Shown here: piece after piece, positions 53,553-62,533 of the stretch | Layout of the letters: each line of letters opens with the position of its first letter | Position numbering within the stretch: the stretch's first letter is position 1 | Source of the DNA: Porticoccaceae bacterium | GTDB lineage: Bacteria; Pseudomonadota; Gammaproteobacteria; Pseudomonadales; Porticoccaceae | NCBI GenBank assembly: GCA_018069525.1 | Contig: JAGPUQ010000002.1 | Location: 1 to 64,000, forward strand | Direction: 5' to 3' | DNA length: 64,000 nt | The notes under the pieces: model-generated | Seen by the model: the letters and a program-made list of their open reading frames with translations, nothing else | Database searches by the model: none | What the model was told of the DNA's origin: nothing | Program-made: the position numbers and the translations under genes

Positions 53553-54161
53553 TTAACCTAAAAGCCCTTCTGCTTGCATAGCCTCCTGTACAGCGGGGCG
53601 TTGCGCAATATTTCCCGCGTATGCCGCCAGAGCTGGCCATTTGGCAATGTCCATGCCGACGAATTTACCCCAGCCTAGAATGGTAAACAAATAGCCATCG
53701 GCGGCGCTAAAGTGATCGCCGACCAAAAACTCTTTGCCATCTAATTGCTCGGCAACATAGCCCAGGCGTTGATCCAGTGCTGCGGTTGCGGCGGTTTTCA
53801 TATCATCTGTAGATGCGGGGTTAAACAGCGGGCTGAAGTTTTTGTGGACCTCAGAATTCAGGTAAGTCAGCCATTCCTGCAAGCGGTAGCGATCGCTACT
53901 ACCAGCGGGGGGAGCCAGACCGGAAGCCGGGTTTTGATCGGCAATATATTGCACGATGGCGGGGCCTTCGGTTAGATACTCGCCGTTGTCCAGTTGCAGT
54001 ACCGGGACGTAACCTTTTGGGTTGACGACATTAAAGTCGCTACCATCGTCGACGGTTTTAGCGCCCAGATCGACCTTGGCCAAGTCAAATTTCAGACCGG
54101 CTTCGCGTAGCGCGATATGGGGGGACAGGGAACAGGCGCCGGGGGCATAGAATAATTTCAT
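53553..54161 (-). CDS. Glutathione S-transferase, BphK-like
   Basis: A 202-residue glutathione transferase of the beta class, closely resembling BphK of biphenyl operons. It opens MKLFYAPGACSLSPHIALREAG, where the Cys10-Ser region is the beta-class active site, followed by NPKGYVPVLQL and TEGPAIVQYIADQ in the thioredoxin-like domain. The helical domain has HKNFSPLFNPAS. BphK can dehalogenate or detoxify ring-cleavage products. It is divergent from the diiron protein gene. Confidence 0.9.
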   Translation of the reverse strand: MKLFYAPGACSLSPHIALREAGLKFDLAKVDLGAKTVDDGSDFNVVNPKGYVPVLQLDNGEYLTEGPAIVQYIADQNPASGLAPPAGSSDRYRLQEWLTYLNSEVHKNFSPLFNPASTDDMKTAATAALDQRLGYVAEQLDGKEFLVGDHFSAADGYLFTILGWGKFVGMDIAKWPALAAYAGNIAQRPAVQEAMQAEGLLG

Positions 54162-54360
54162 GGTTATCTCCTTAATATAGAGTACTTTGGGTTTAGGGGA
54201 GTCATTGATCCTCGTCGGGCAACATTAACATGACAGGCTTTGATTATGGAAACCTTTGCGCATGAAGTAATGGGTTTTCAATGCGACAATCATGTGCGAT
54301 GATCCAGTGCGCTGTGCACAAATTATTCTATTAATAGTTAAAAAAACAGGGGAACAGCAA

Positions 54361-55191
54361 ATGACTAATGCCAATCAAGCAATTCATCAGCAAATCACCG
54401 ATATTCTCGATCAGGGCGCAGAAGCCGTTAAGCAAGTGGTCGATGCCTACGTGGCCAATCGCACCGCCGAGCGCGATATGAACTGGCTCTGCCTGCAAAT
54501 GGCCAAAGAGTTTGGCGCCGTAATGATTCATACGGATAATGCCCGTGAAGCGATTCGGGGGGGTGCCGATGGCCGCGAAATGGACGAATATTTTGAAACC
54601 GTCAAAGAAGAAGTAGCTCACTACCAAGCCTATTACAACCTGGTCAACCGCACTATTGGTAAAGATACTGAGATTCCCGTTCCCGATATCTATCGTTATT
54701 TGGTGACTAAAGTTGAAGATGGAAAGCTGGCTCCCGACGAGGCGATGCTAGAGATGAAAAGTCGCTGGCCCGAACATCATGGCTATATGGCTTGCCGTGG
54801 CGATTACGTGAAAACTCAACACCCCTGGGTGGCCAAGGTGTTTGGCGCGACCATGGAAGGCGGTGCGGGCGGCTGGCATTGGTGTATGAGTCAGGTGCCG
54901 CAGGACGATGAATTTTTAACCCAGGTCGCCAAGCTACAAAAAGGCATTGCGATTGACGAGTTAGAGCACGGTCCAGAGGAATTGGCGGAGCTATGCCGGG
55001 AATACTCCGATGATTCTGGCGTCGATCTAAATGAACTCTATACCCAGTTGCGAGAGCATCGCTATCAGGAGGTGCGGCAACGCAACGAACAATTTTTATA
55101 TCCCTTAACGGAAGACCAGTTGGAAGTTATTCATCAACAACTGTTAAATAATACTTTGAGCGGATTTAACTTATATTCTAAAGCGGCCTGA
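54361..55191 (+). CDS. Putative ferritin-like diiron protein, uncharacterised
   Basis: A 276-residue soluble, mainly helical protein that I cannot assign to a named enzyme. It has the ligand pattern of a diiron-carboxylate four-helix bundle: E50 in LQMAKEFGAV, E84 and H87 in KEEVAHYQ, E166 in TMEGGAGG, and E200 and H203 in DELEHGPEE. E50-E84 and E166-E200 are both 34 residues apart, and the latter equals the spacing in R2 and methane monooxygenase. It starts at ATG 54361 (GGGGAAC upstream). The next genes are aldehyde and alcohol dehydrogenases and ring hydroxylation, so an oxygenase or oxidase role is possible. Only the metal site is argued from sequence. Confidence 0.6.
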   Translation: MTNANQAIHQQITDILDQGAEAVKQVVDAYVANRTAERDMNWLCLQMAKEFGAVMIHTDNAREAIRGGADGREMDEYFETVKEEVAHYQAYYNLVNRTIGKDTEIPVPDIYRYLVTKVEDGKLAPDEAMLEMKSRWPEHHGYMACRGDYVKTQHPWVAKVFGATMEGGAGGWHWCMSQVPQDDEFLTQVAKLQKGIAIDELEHGPEELAELCREYSDDSGVDLNELYTQLREHRYQEVRQRNEQFLYPLTEDQLEVIHQQLLNNTLSGFNLYSKAA

Positions 55192-55371
55192 GGATAAGGC
55201 AGCGCGCTTTACTGATAAGTCGAGCTAGTAAATAGGGCTACTAAGCCGACCTATTAAAAAGTGCGCTGCGTTAACTGCTTAAAGGCTGTTGCGAAAAATT
55301 GCAGATAACAATAATGCTACCGGAAGATATTTTCGGACGAGTGTAAGAGCGCTTACGACACGAGTTAAGAC

Positions 55372-56844
55372 ATGACTTACGACTTCAATCCCCTGGTAAA
55401 CAATCAATTCCCCACGATTAAAAACCGTTTTGATGCCATTAACCCAGCTACTGGTGAGGTGATAGGCAGCGTGCCCGAGTGCGCCAGTGTCGTCGACGAC
55501 GCGGTCAAAGGTGCACAAGCGGCGCAAAAAGCCTGGGCGGAGGTGCCGTTGTTTGGACGCATCGCCAAATTAGCGGAACTCACCGGGCTGATCGAGAAAC
55601 ACGGAGAGGAACTCGCCGAGTTAGATGTGCTCGATACCGGCAGCCCACGGCAAGTGATGATGACCGATGCGGCTTTTGCAGTGGCGTTTATGCGCTTCCA
55701 AACCGGGCTTGCGCCGCAAGTCCTGGGGAAGGGCGGTGATCGCTGGACTGGCGACAATATTCATTTCACTATGCCCCAGCCCTTCGGTGTGGTGGCGCGG
55801 TTTTGTGCCTTTAATCACCCGATGTTGTTCAGTGCCTTACGGATTGCCGCGCCATTACTAATGGGCAACGCCTTAATCATTAAGCCCTCCGAGCACACTA
55901 GTCTGAGTACTTTGCGCATGGGTGAAATTCTCGCCCCGCACATTCCCCCAGGTTTGATTCAGATACTCACCGGCGGCGCAGCGGTTGGTGAGGCCATCGT
56001 TGGCCACAAAGATATTAAAAGAATCACCTTAACCGGCGGTAAAAACGCCGCTCTGGCATTTTATGGCATTGCCGCGAAACACGGTTATCTTAAGGATTTC
56101 ACTTTTGAGCTAGGGGGTAAAAACCCCATGGTGATTTATCCGGATGCAAATACCGAGCAAGCCTTCCAGTCGGCGGTTCACGGGATGAATTTTTATCAGA
56201 CCGCCGGGCAGAGTTGTGGCTCGACAACCCGCGTGTTTATTCATCGCAGTATTTATGAAGACGCAAAAAAGGCGATTAAATCAGCGTGTGAGTCCATCAT
56301 TATTGGTGACCCTCAGCATGCCGAAACCATGATGGGTTCCCTGTCAACGCGCCAGCAGTTTGAAAAAACACTTAAGTATATTCAGATATCTAAAGACGAA
56401 GGCCTCCCGCTATTGACCGGCGGCGAGCGTTTAATGACGAAGCCCCTGGACAAGGGCTACTTCGTTCCACCTACGGTGTTTTACGATGTGGGTGCTGAAC
56501 ATACCTTGTTTAAAGAAGAAGTCTTTGGCCCCGTGCTCGCACTTATTCCCTGGGATGACGAGGAGCAGATGTTAGTGGACGTAAACGCGGTGGAGTATGG
56601 CTTGACCGCCAGTGTCTGGACGCAGGATATTGATCGCGCCATGGGCATGGCACGGCACTTTAATACCGGAACCGTGTGGATCAATGGCAGCGCAAAACAC
56701 TTCCCTGGCTTTGGTTTTTCCGGAGCAAAAAATTCCGGAGTGGGTACCGAGGAAAACCTTGAGGAGCTGGAATCGTTTTGCCAAATGAAAGCGGTACATT
56801 ACTTTGGTGCCGAAGGCCGTAAAAACGTGGAGATAGGGCTTTGA
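55372..56844 (+). CDS. Aldehyde dehydrogenase (benzaldehyde dehydrogenase-like position)
   Basis: A 490-residue ALDH-superfamily enzyme. Visible are RFCAFNHPMLFS with the Asn, FELGGKNPMVIYPDAN with the Glu, the nucleophile in TAGQSCGSTTRV and EEVFGPVLALIPW. Its neighbour is an alcohol dehydrogenase and downstream is a ring-hydroxylating dioxygenase, so oxidation of an aromatic aldehyde to the acid, as XylC does, is the likely role. A GTAAGAGCGCTTAC palindrome lies 16 bp before the ATG. Confidence 0.85.
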   Translation: MTYDFNPLVNNQFPTIKNRFDAINPATGEVIGSVPECASVVDDAVKGAQAAQKAWAEVPLFGRIAKLAELTGLIEKHGEELAELDVLDTGSPRQVMMTDAAFAVAFMRFQTGLAPQVLGKGGDRWTGDNIHFTMPQPFGVVARFCAFNHPMLFSALRIAAPLLMGNALIIKPSEHTSLSTLRMGEILAPHIPPGLIQILTGGAAVGEAIVGHKDIKRITLTGGKNAALAFYGIAAKHGYLKDFTFELGGKNPMVIYPDANTEQAFQSAVHGMNFYQTAGQSCGSTTRVFIHRSIYEDAKKAIKSACESIIIGDPQHAETMMGSLSTRQQFEKTLKYIQISKDEGLPLLTGGERLMTKPLDKGYFVPPTVFYDVGAEHTLFKEEVFGPVLALIPWDDEEQMLVDVNAVEYGLTASVWTQDIDRAMGMARHFNTGTVWINGSAKHFPGFGFSGAKNSGVGTEENLEELESFCQMKAVHYFGAEGRKNVEIGL

Positions 56845-56875
56845 AGATCTTTAACCTGGAACCGAGGTGTGGAGT

Positions 56876-57985
56876 ATGAAGCCCCAAACTAACTGCAAGG
56901 CGCTGGTACTGCCCGATTATCATCAGCCTCTGGAGCTTCGAGAATTTAACATTCCCGAGGTCGAAGACGGTGGCCTTATCGTGAAGATTGATCGGGCCAC
57001 TATTTGCGGTACCGATCATCATATTACTCAGGGCGTGCTGGCGCCGATTTCAAAAACCCCCTGTATTCTCGGTCACGAGATGGTCGGCATTATTGAGGCT
57101 CAGGGTAAAGGCCGGGAAGTCGACGTTGCGGGTACGCCCCTGGCCATCGGTGATCGAGTGATTTGGGCCTACGCCTATTGTGGTCGCTGTTATTATTGCG
57201 CCGTGGCCATGCAGCCGACGCTGTGTACTAACTTTACGCCTTACGGCTATGCGGATGCGACGATTCACCCCCATATTATTGGCGGCTTTTCCCAATACAA
57301 TTATATTTTGCCCAACTGCCACGTGGTGCGAGTGCCGGATGAGGTGCCCAGTCACTGGGCCTCGTCGGCCAGCTGTGCTCTGCGGACCATTATGCATGCC
57401 ACAGATCGCCTCGGTGGCATCCGCCCCTCCGATACCGTGGTGGTGCAGGGCAGTGGCCCGGTCGGTCTCTACGGCGTAGCGGTCAGTCGCGCGATCGGGG
57501 CAAAGCATGTGATAAATTTTGGCGCGCCCGCTGAACGTCTTGCGGTGGCGAAGTCTTTTGGCGCCGAGCAAGTCGCGCATATTGAAACTACCGACAACGC
57601 TGAACGTCTGGCGATGGTGATGGACTTGACCGATGGGCGCGGTGCCGATGTGGTACTGGAGTGTTCCGGCTCCCACTTTGCTCAGGAGGAGGCGTTTAAT
57701 ATTGTGCGCCCCGGTGGTCGTATCGCAGTGATTGGCGCGGGTGATCCAAAGCCGATGGCAGTTCCCGGTATGTCTTTTATTGGCAAGCAGGTCATGGTCA
57801 CCGGGATTCGCTCGGCGGGTATTCAGTATTATCGCGAAGCGCTGGATTTTCTCGCGCGACAAAAAAACAATTTCGATTTCGATCTAATGTTTGGCGATAC
57901 CTACAGCTTGGCGGAAATACCCGAGGCGATGGAGAAAATGGCACGCCTCGAAGAAATTAAACCCATCGTTGATCCTTTTAAATAA
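56876..57985 (+). CDS. Zinc-dependent alcohol dehydrogenase
   Basis: Medium-chain dehydrogenase of 369 aa from ATG 56876 (an in-frame GTG lies 9 bp upstream). Catalytic zinc region TICGTDHH and ILGHEMVG; structural zinc cysteines in CGRCYYCAVAMQPTLC; Rossmann motif VQGSGPVGLYG. It would interconvert an alcohol and the aldehyde for the ALDH 31 bp upstream. Analogy to XylB of the TOL upper pathway is by position; sequence affinity to a particular subfamily is not clear to me. Confidence 0.87.
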   Translation: MKPQTNCKALVLPDYHQPLELREFNIPEVEDGGLIVKIDRATICGTDHHITQGVLAPISKTPCILGHEMVGIIEAQGKGREVDVAGTPLAIGDRVIWAYAYCGRCYYCAVAMQPTLCTNFTPYGYADATIHPHIIGGFSQYNYILPNCHVVRVPDEVPSHWASSASCALRTIMHATDRLGGIRPSDTVVVQGSGPVGLYGVAVSRAIGAKHVINFGAPAERLAVAKSFGAEQVAHIETTDNAERLAMVMDLTDGRGADVVLECSGSHFAQEEAFNIVRPGGRIAVIGAGDPKPMAVPGMSFIGKQVMVTGIRSAGIQYYREALDFLARQKNNFDFDLMFGDTYSLAEIPEAMEKMARLEEIKPIVDPFK

Positions 57986-58052
57986 AAGCTAATGGAAAAT
58001 AAAGATCGAATCTGGGCAGCTGATAACACGCGGTTTGTTAATGGAGTAGGCA

Positions 58053-59375
58053 GTGAATCAACACATTATTCAAACGTCGAACTTTTCGGGTAAAACTCAC
58101 TGGGATAAGGCGGCGCTAGCGAGTTTGATCGAAGCTGGCCGAATACATTCTCGTGTTTATACGGACCCGGAACTATTTGAGCTGGAACTGGATCGAATCT
58201 TTTCGACCAGCTGGCTGTTTGTGGGTCATCAAAGCGAAGTGCCTTCTCCGGGCGATTTTCAAACTCGCGTCCTGGGTCGTACGTCGGTAATTATGGTGCG
58301 AGGTAAGGATAAGGGCGTGCGGGTGTTGGTGAACCGCTGTCGTCATCGAGGTGCGCAAGTTTGCGAAACGGAAACCGGGAATACCAAATTTTTTCGTTGT
58401 TGGTATCACGGCTGGGTATATGACACCAATGGAGACTTAGCGGAACAGACTGGTGACGAGGCTTACGACGATAGTATGGATCGTAAAGCAATGGGTTTGA
58501 CTCCGGTGCCGCGAGTTGAAAATTATCGAGGATTTGTTTTTGCGAGCTTTGCCCGAGAGGGCGAAACCTTAACTGAGTTTCTTGGCGGAGCAGCAGCGAT
58601 TATTGATTTAATGGTGGATGCGTCCCCGACGGGTGAGCTTTATGCCGACGGTGGTTCCCACAAAACCGAGTACCGTGGCAACTGGAAATTGGTCGGTATG
58701 GATGGCTATCACCCCTTGCATTTACATGCGTCGGTGATGGAAACCATACACCGGGATCCCGACTCCGGAATTGGTTCGACTCACCGCAGTAATCCTTTTG
58801 ACGACACCGCCGCAACCTATACGCGCGATTTTGGTCATGGCCACTCGATGCTGGATTTTCGCGAACATCGCATCAAACACTATGAGCAGCATAGCGAATT
58901 TATCAAGAAAACGTCCGGCGGTGCTGAATACATCGATGCCATGCATAAAGCCCACGGCGAAGAACGCGCGCGCATGTTGCTGAGTATCAGCGGTGATCCG
59001 CACCTGGGTTTATTTCCCAATGTGCAGTTAATACATAATCAGATTCGCATTGTTACGCCGCTGGCGGCTGATCACACCCAGGTAGAAATGATTGCGGTGC
59101 GGCTCGGTGGCGTCAGCGACGAGATTAATGCAAATCGTTTGCGCCATCACGAATCGTTCTACGGACCTGCGGGCGCTGGCTCCCCGGATGACACGGAGGT
59201 TTTTGAGCGCGTACAACGAGGCATGCAGGCCGAGCTTAACCCCTGGCTCGATGTTTCTCGCGGTATGGCTCGTGAATTTACCGATGTCGATGGCAGTACG
59301 GTTGGCAGGATCAGTGACGAAGTACCCCAACGGGGTATTTTTCGCCACTGGATTAAGCTGATGACACAATCCTGA
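58053..59375 (+). CDS. Ring-hydroxylating dioxygenase alpha subunit (block D)
   Basis: A 440-residue Rieske oxygenase large subunit of yet another lineage. The Rieske motif is CRHRGAQVC to CWYHGW. The iron site reads NWKLVGMDGYHPLHLH: Asp-x2-His-x4-His is present, but only four residues separate NWK from the Asp, against seven or eight in the other four alphas, and the usual Glu-Asn is missing. A beta subunit and PdxA-family dehydrogenase follow, as in terephthalate operons (tphA2A3B order), while XylT and XylE genes come next. Aromatic acid dioxygenation is the likely role. Confidence 0.9.
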   Translation: MNQHIIQTSNFSGKTHWDKAALASLIEAGRIHSRVYTDPELFELELDRIFSTSWLFVGHQSEVPSPGDFQTRVLGRTSVIMVRGKDKGVRVLVNRCRHRGAQVCETETGNTKFFRCWYHGWVYDTNGDLAEQTGDEAYDDSMDRKAMGLTPVPRVENYRGFVFASFAREGETLTEFLGGAAAIIDLMVDASPTGELYADGGSHKTEYRGNWKLVGMDGYHPLHLHASVMETIHRDPDSGIGSTHRSNPFDDTAATYTRDFGHGHSMLDFREHRIKHYEQHSEFIKKTSGGAEYIDAMHKAHGEERARMLLSISGDPHLGLFPNVQLIHNQIRIVTPLAADHTQVEMIAVRLGGVSDEINANRLRHHESFYGPAGAGSPDDTEVFERVQRGMQAELNPWLDVSRGMAREFTDVDGSTVGRISDEVPQRGIFRHWIKLMTQS

Positions 59376-59406
59376 TACGTTCCTGATACATACGTTTCTA
59401 ATACAT
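59370..59406 (+). repeat. Stop-anchored repeat at the 3' end of the block D alpha gene
   Basis: Units TCCTGATACGT, TCCTGATACATACGT and TTCTAATACAT follow each other. The first contains the stop codon TGA (59373-59375), the second repeats TGA and the third has TAA at the same place. Confidence 0.55.
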
Positions 59407-59423
59407 TGAACAGTTGAGAGTTT

Positions 59424-59933
59424 ATGAGTAGCTCTATGAACAAGGCGTCGTTAAGCGATTGGCAGATGTTGCGTGAAGTTGAATTATTTTTATTTCACGA
59501 AGCGGAACTCGCCGACGGGAATCAATACGAAGATTGGCTGGAACTATGGACGGCTGACTTATTGTATTGGGTGCCGAGTAATGATGACAATTTAGACCCG
59601 CAGAAAAAAATCTCTATTATTTATGATCGGAGGGCTCAGCTGGAAGATCGTATTTTTCGTCTTGGCACTAAACACGCTTATGCTCAACGCCCACAGTCGC
59701 GTCTAACTAGGCTGGTTTCTAATATTGTGCTGGACGATTTCGATACCGAAAGCGGTGGTTGGGTGAGTTCGCGCTTCGTCGTAGTGGAATTGCGTAATCA
59801 TGTGCAGACGCTATGGAGCGGGCGTATGCGGCATAAGCTGGTGCGAGAAGATGGGAAATTACGAATTAACGAAAAGCACGTCTTTTTACTGAATAACGAT
59901 ACCCCGGTGGGGAATATGACGTTTATTATTTGA
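59424..59933 (+). CDS. Ring-hydroxylating dioxygenase beta subunit (block D)
   Basis: A 169-residue Rieske oxygenase small subunit. FLFHEAELADGNQYEDWLELW, DLLYWVPSNDDN and LEDRIFRLGTKHAYAQRPQSRLTRLVSNI (split by normal variation) are typical. It follows the alpha gene by 48 bp and precedes the PdxA-like gene by 43 bp, so it is certainly part of this operon. Confidence 0.88.
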   Translation: MSSSMNKASLSDWQMLREVELFLFHEAELADGNQYEDWLELWTADLLYWVPSNDDNLDPQKKISIIYDRRAQLEDRIFRLGTKHAYAQRPQSRLTRLVSNIVLDDFDTESGGWVSSRFVVVELRNHVQTLWSGRMRHKLVREDGKLRINEKHVFLLNNDTPVGNMTFII

Positions 59934-59976
59934 GATGTTTGCGTCGATTACAGTACCTTAACTTCGGAGATATTAA

Positions 59977-61005
59977 ATGGTGCCAGCCACCACGGAATTG
60001 CCTTTAATAGCAATAATGATCGGTGATCCCGCAGGCGTCGGGCCGGAGGTCTGTGTTAAAGCCCTGGCCAGTTGTACCTCTACTGGAAATGGCGATGGCA
60101 ATAGCAAGGACGAGCTAGGAGGTTTATGTAGGCCGGTATTGATCGGCGATATCGGGGTATTGAAACGTGCCATGGCCGTTGCCAAGGTCTCTTTGCCTTT
60201 GCGTGTTGTTGCGACTCTCGAGGAGCCGCTTACCGATGAAAATAGCATCCGTGTGCTCGATCCCGGCGGTTTCGATGTTTCGGCGTGTGCTTTTGGCGTG
60301 GCGTCCGCGGCTTCTGGACATGCGGTGCTTGACTGGACAGCGCTTGGTACAGCGTTGGGGGAAAGCGGGGCTATCCAGGGTTTGGTGATGGCGCCGATGG
60401 ATAGTGAATCGATAAAACTAACTGGGCGAATTAAACATATTGACGACCTGCAGCCACCGGGCACTTTTATGTTCCGCATGAGTGGCGCGCTGCGGGTTGT
60501 GCCCTTAAGTGAGCACCTGCCGCTAGTCGATGCCATTGCTAAGGTAAAGCCAGGCGCAGTACTAGAGTTAATCGAAGTGCTGAATAAAAACTTGTGCCGT
60601 TGGGGCTTGTCGCAACCGCGCATCGCCGTTGCCGGAATTAACCCCCATGCGATGTTCGCGCAGGATCAGCAACAAATTGGCCCGGCGATTGAGCAAGCGC
60701 AGCAACAGGGTATTGATGTCAGTGGGCCGATCTCTCCCGATTCCGTGTTTCGTATGGCCATCGAAGATAAGTACGATGCCGTGGTGACCATGTATCACGA
60801 CCAGGGGCAGATAGCGCTCAAGACCAGTAATTTTGAGGGGGCCTGTACCGTGTATCTGGGTTTGCCCTATATTATGCTCAACGTACCCCACGGCTCGGCC
60901 TTTGATATTGCCGGGACCGGCATCGCCCAGCACGAAAGTATGCTGGCGGCGATAACAACGGCGGCGCGCATGGCGTCCGGACGGGGTATTTTCGAGCAGG
61001 CGTAG
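59977..61005 (+). CDS. PdxA-family dehydrogenase (TphB/PdxA2-like), second copy
   Basis: A 342-residue PdxA-family enzyme, distantly related to the one at 46296. It has IAIMIGDPAGVGPEV, histidines in LSEHLPLVDA, AGINPHAMFAQ and TMYHDQGQIALK. NPHA is kept but the glycine-rich run after it in true PdxA is not. Its place after alpha and beta mimics tphA2-tphA3-tphB, so I infer a cis-dihydrodiol dehydrogenase, possibly decarboxylating, taking the place BenD/XylL has in TOL-like operons. Confidence 0.82.
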   Translation: MVPATTELPLIAIMIGDPAGVGPEVCVKALASCTSTGNGDGNSKDELGGLCRPVLIGDIGVLKRAMAVAKVSLPLRVVATLEEPLTDENSIRVLDPGGFDVSACAFGVASAASGHAVLDWTALGTALGESGAIQGLVMAPMDSESIKLTGRIKHIDDLQPPGTFMFRMSGALRVVPLSEHLPLVDAIAKVKPGAVLELIEVLNKNLCRWGLSQPRIAVAGINPHAMFAQDQQQIGPAIEQAQQQGIDVSGPISPDSVFRMAIEDKYDAVVTMYHDQGQIALKTSNFEGACTVYLGLPYIMLNVPHGSAFDIAGTGIAQHESMLAAITTAARMASGRGIFEQA

Positions 61006-61046
61006 GAGGTGACTAAGGTGCTGAGGTTGAACGATGTTTAGGTTGA

Positions 61047-61361
61047 ATGGTTTTGACTGAGCAGTATGAGGTAACGATTGTTGATTCCGATGAAAGGTAC
61101 ATCTGCGACAGCACTCAGAATTTACTCAAGGGCATGGTGCAGCTGGGCCGCAAGGGCATTCCAGTGGGTTGTCGCGGCGGTGGCTGTGGAGTCTGTAAGG
61201 TTCAGGTTCTGAGTGGGACTTATACCAGTAAACGCATGAGCCGAGAGCACGTCAGTGTCGAGGACGAAGCCGAGGGCAGGGTGCTGGCCTGTCGTACCTG
61301 GCCGACCTCAAGTATCGAGTTACAGGTTGTGGGTCAATTACAGCGGGCGGTTACTCGATAG
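61047..61361 (+). CDS. Plant-type 2Fe-2S ferredoxin, XylT-like
   Basis: A 104-residue ferredoxin with cysteines C42-x4-C47-x2-C50 and C82 (in CRGGGCGVCKV and ACRTWP). It resembles XylT/DmpQ, which reactivate catechol 2,3-dioxygenase by re-reducing its iron, and the next gene is that dioxygenase. Its use as electron donor to the Rieske oxygenase upstream is a less likely alternative. Its ATG is 41 bp after the PdxA-like gene. Confidence 0.88.
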   Translation: MVLTEQYEVTIVDSDERYICDSTQNLLKGMVQLGRKGIPVGCRGGGCGVCKVQVLSGTYTSKRMSREHVSVEDEAEGRVLACRTWPTSSIELQVVGQLQRAVTR

Positions 61362-61406
61362 CGCTTACTTGATAACGCTTAGCTGATAACTCTTACCTGG
61401 GAAGGC
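61351..61406 (+). repeat. Stop-anchored 14-bp tandem repeat at the 3' end of the ferredoxin gene
   Basis: Four 14-bp units TTACTCGATAGCGC, TTACTTGATAACGC, TTAGCTGATAACTC and TTACCTGGGAAGGC. The first contains the stop codon TAG (61359-61361). The following GATAA elements fall in shifted frames because 14 is not a multiple of 3. It is the clearest array of this kind in the window. Confidence 0.75.
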
Positions 61407-61558
61407 AAGCGCTGATAGAATCGGGGAGGAAAGTAGCGTTGATACCGAGTATACGAATAATGTGTAATTATGCCGCCGTGAGCTAACAGGTGAAAAACAC
61501 ATCAAAATTGAGCTAATAAATATTAATTCAGTCAATGAATAAATAGGAGTAAAGAGTT

Positions 61559-62485
61559 ATGTCGATGACAGGGGTATTGCGTCCGGGCCACGTACAGTTA
61601 CGCGTGCTGGATATCGAAGAGGCCGTGGTCCACTACCGCGATTATATGGGCTTGATTGAAACCCATCGGGATGATCAAGGTCGGATTTACCTAAAAGGCT
61701 GGGACGAGCAGGACTGGTTCTCGGTGGTGCTCCGCGAGGCGGACGACGCCGGCATGGATCATATGGCCTTTAAAGTGCTCGACGAAGAGACGCTGTGGCG
61801 CTTGCAGTCGGACCTAAAAAAATTTGGTTGTGATGTTGAGCGCATCCCTGAGGGTGAGCTGGATCACTGTGGCGAGCGAGTGCGCTTTGTGGCGCCGACC
61901 GGCCATGTATTCGAGTTGTACGCCAATAAAGATCACCACGGCAATGGCATTCCCACCACCAATCCTGCACCCTGGCCAGAAGGCTTGAAGGGTATGCAGG
62001 CCGTGCGTTTCGACCACTGCCTGGTGTACGGTGAAGATTTGGATGCCTCGGTGAAATTGTTTACCGAAGTCCTGGGTTTTCAGCTCACTGAGCAAATTGT
62101 CGATGGCGACTTACAGTTAGCGGCATTTCTAACCTGCTCTATGAAAGCCCACGATGTAGCGTTTATCCGCCAGGAAGGGCCAGGCAAACTTCACCACGCG
62201 TCTTTTCTGCTCAAAACCTGGGAAGAGGTGCTGCGTGCAGCGGATATTATTTCGATGAAAGACATCCCGATTGATATTGGCCCCACCCGGCACGGCTTAA
62301 CCCGCGGTCAGACCATCTATTTCTTTGACCCCTCCGGTAATCGCAACGAGGTGTTTGCCGAAGACAGCCATGTCTATCCAGATACCCCGGTATTAACCTG
62401 GACAGCAGACAATATCGGCCAGGCCATCTTCTATCACTCGCGGGAGCTTAATGAACGCTTTATGGGCGTGACGACCGGGGCCTGA
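61559..62485 (+). CDS. xylE: Catechol 2,3-dioxygenase
   Basis: Class I extradiol dioxygenase (308 aa) that opens catechol to 2-hydroxymuconic semialdehyde. Iron ligands match XylE: His153 in FDHCLVYG, His213 (or 212) in LHHASF and Glu264 in NRNEVFAED. Two VOC repeats are seen, beginning [13 protein letters not shown] and [24 protein letters not shown] precedes the ATG. It follows the XylT-like ferredoxin and precedes the semialdehyde dehydrogenase, as in TOL and dmp operons. Confidence 0.94.
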   Translation: MSMTGVLRPGHVQLRVLDIEEAVVHYRDYMGLIETHRDDQGRIYLKGWDEQDWFSVVLREADDAGMDHMAFKVLDEETLWRLQSDLKKFGCDVERIPEGELDHCGERVRFVAPTGHVFELYANKDHHGNGIPTTNPAPWPEGLKGMQAVRFDHCLVYGEDLDASVKLFTEVLGFQLTEQIVDGDLQLAAFLTCSMKAHDVAFIRQEGPGKLHHASFLLKTWEEVLRAADIISMKDIPIDIGPTRHGLTRGQTIYFFDPSGNRNEVFAEDSHVYPDTPVLTWTADNIGQAIFYHSRELNERFMGVTTGA

Positions 62486-62521
62486 TGTTAGTGTCTGGTA
62501 TTAGTGCTTGGGATAGAATTG
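62483..62521 (+). repeat. Stop-anchored 13-bp repeat at the 3' end of the catechol 2,3-dioxygenase gene
   Basis: Units TGATGTTAGTGTC and TGGTATTAGTGCT, then a weaker TGGGATAGAATTG, begin at the stop codon TGA (62483-62485). About 9 of 13 positions agree between the first two units. It is one of the weaker examples. Confidence 0.4.
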
Positions 62522-62533
62522 ATGGACGACAAA

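Noticed and set aside
57050..57862. 270-codon minus-strand frame opposite the alcohol dehydrogenase
   Set aside because: Shadow of a strongly supported zinc dehydrogenase. It is rich in His and Arg, as antisense frames are, with no start site or domain.
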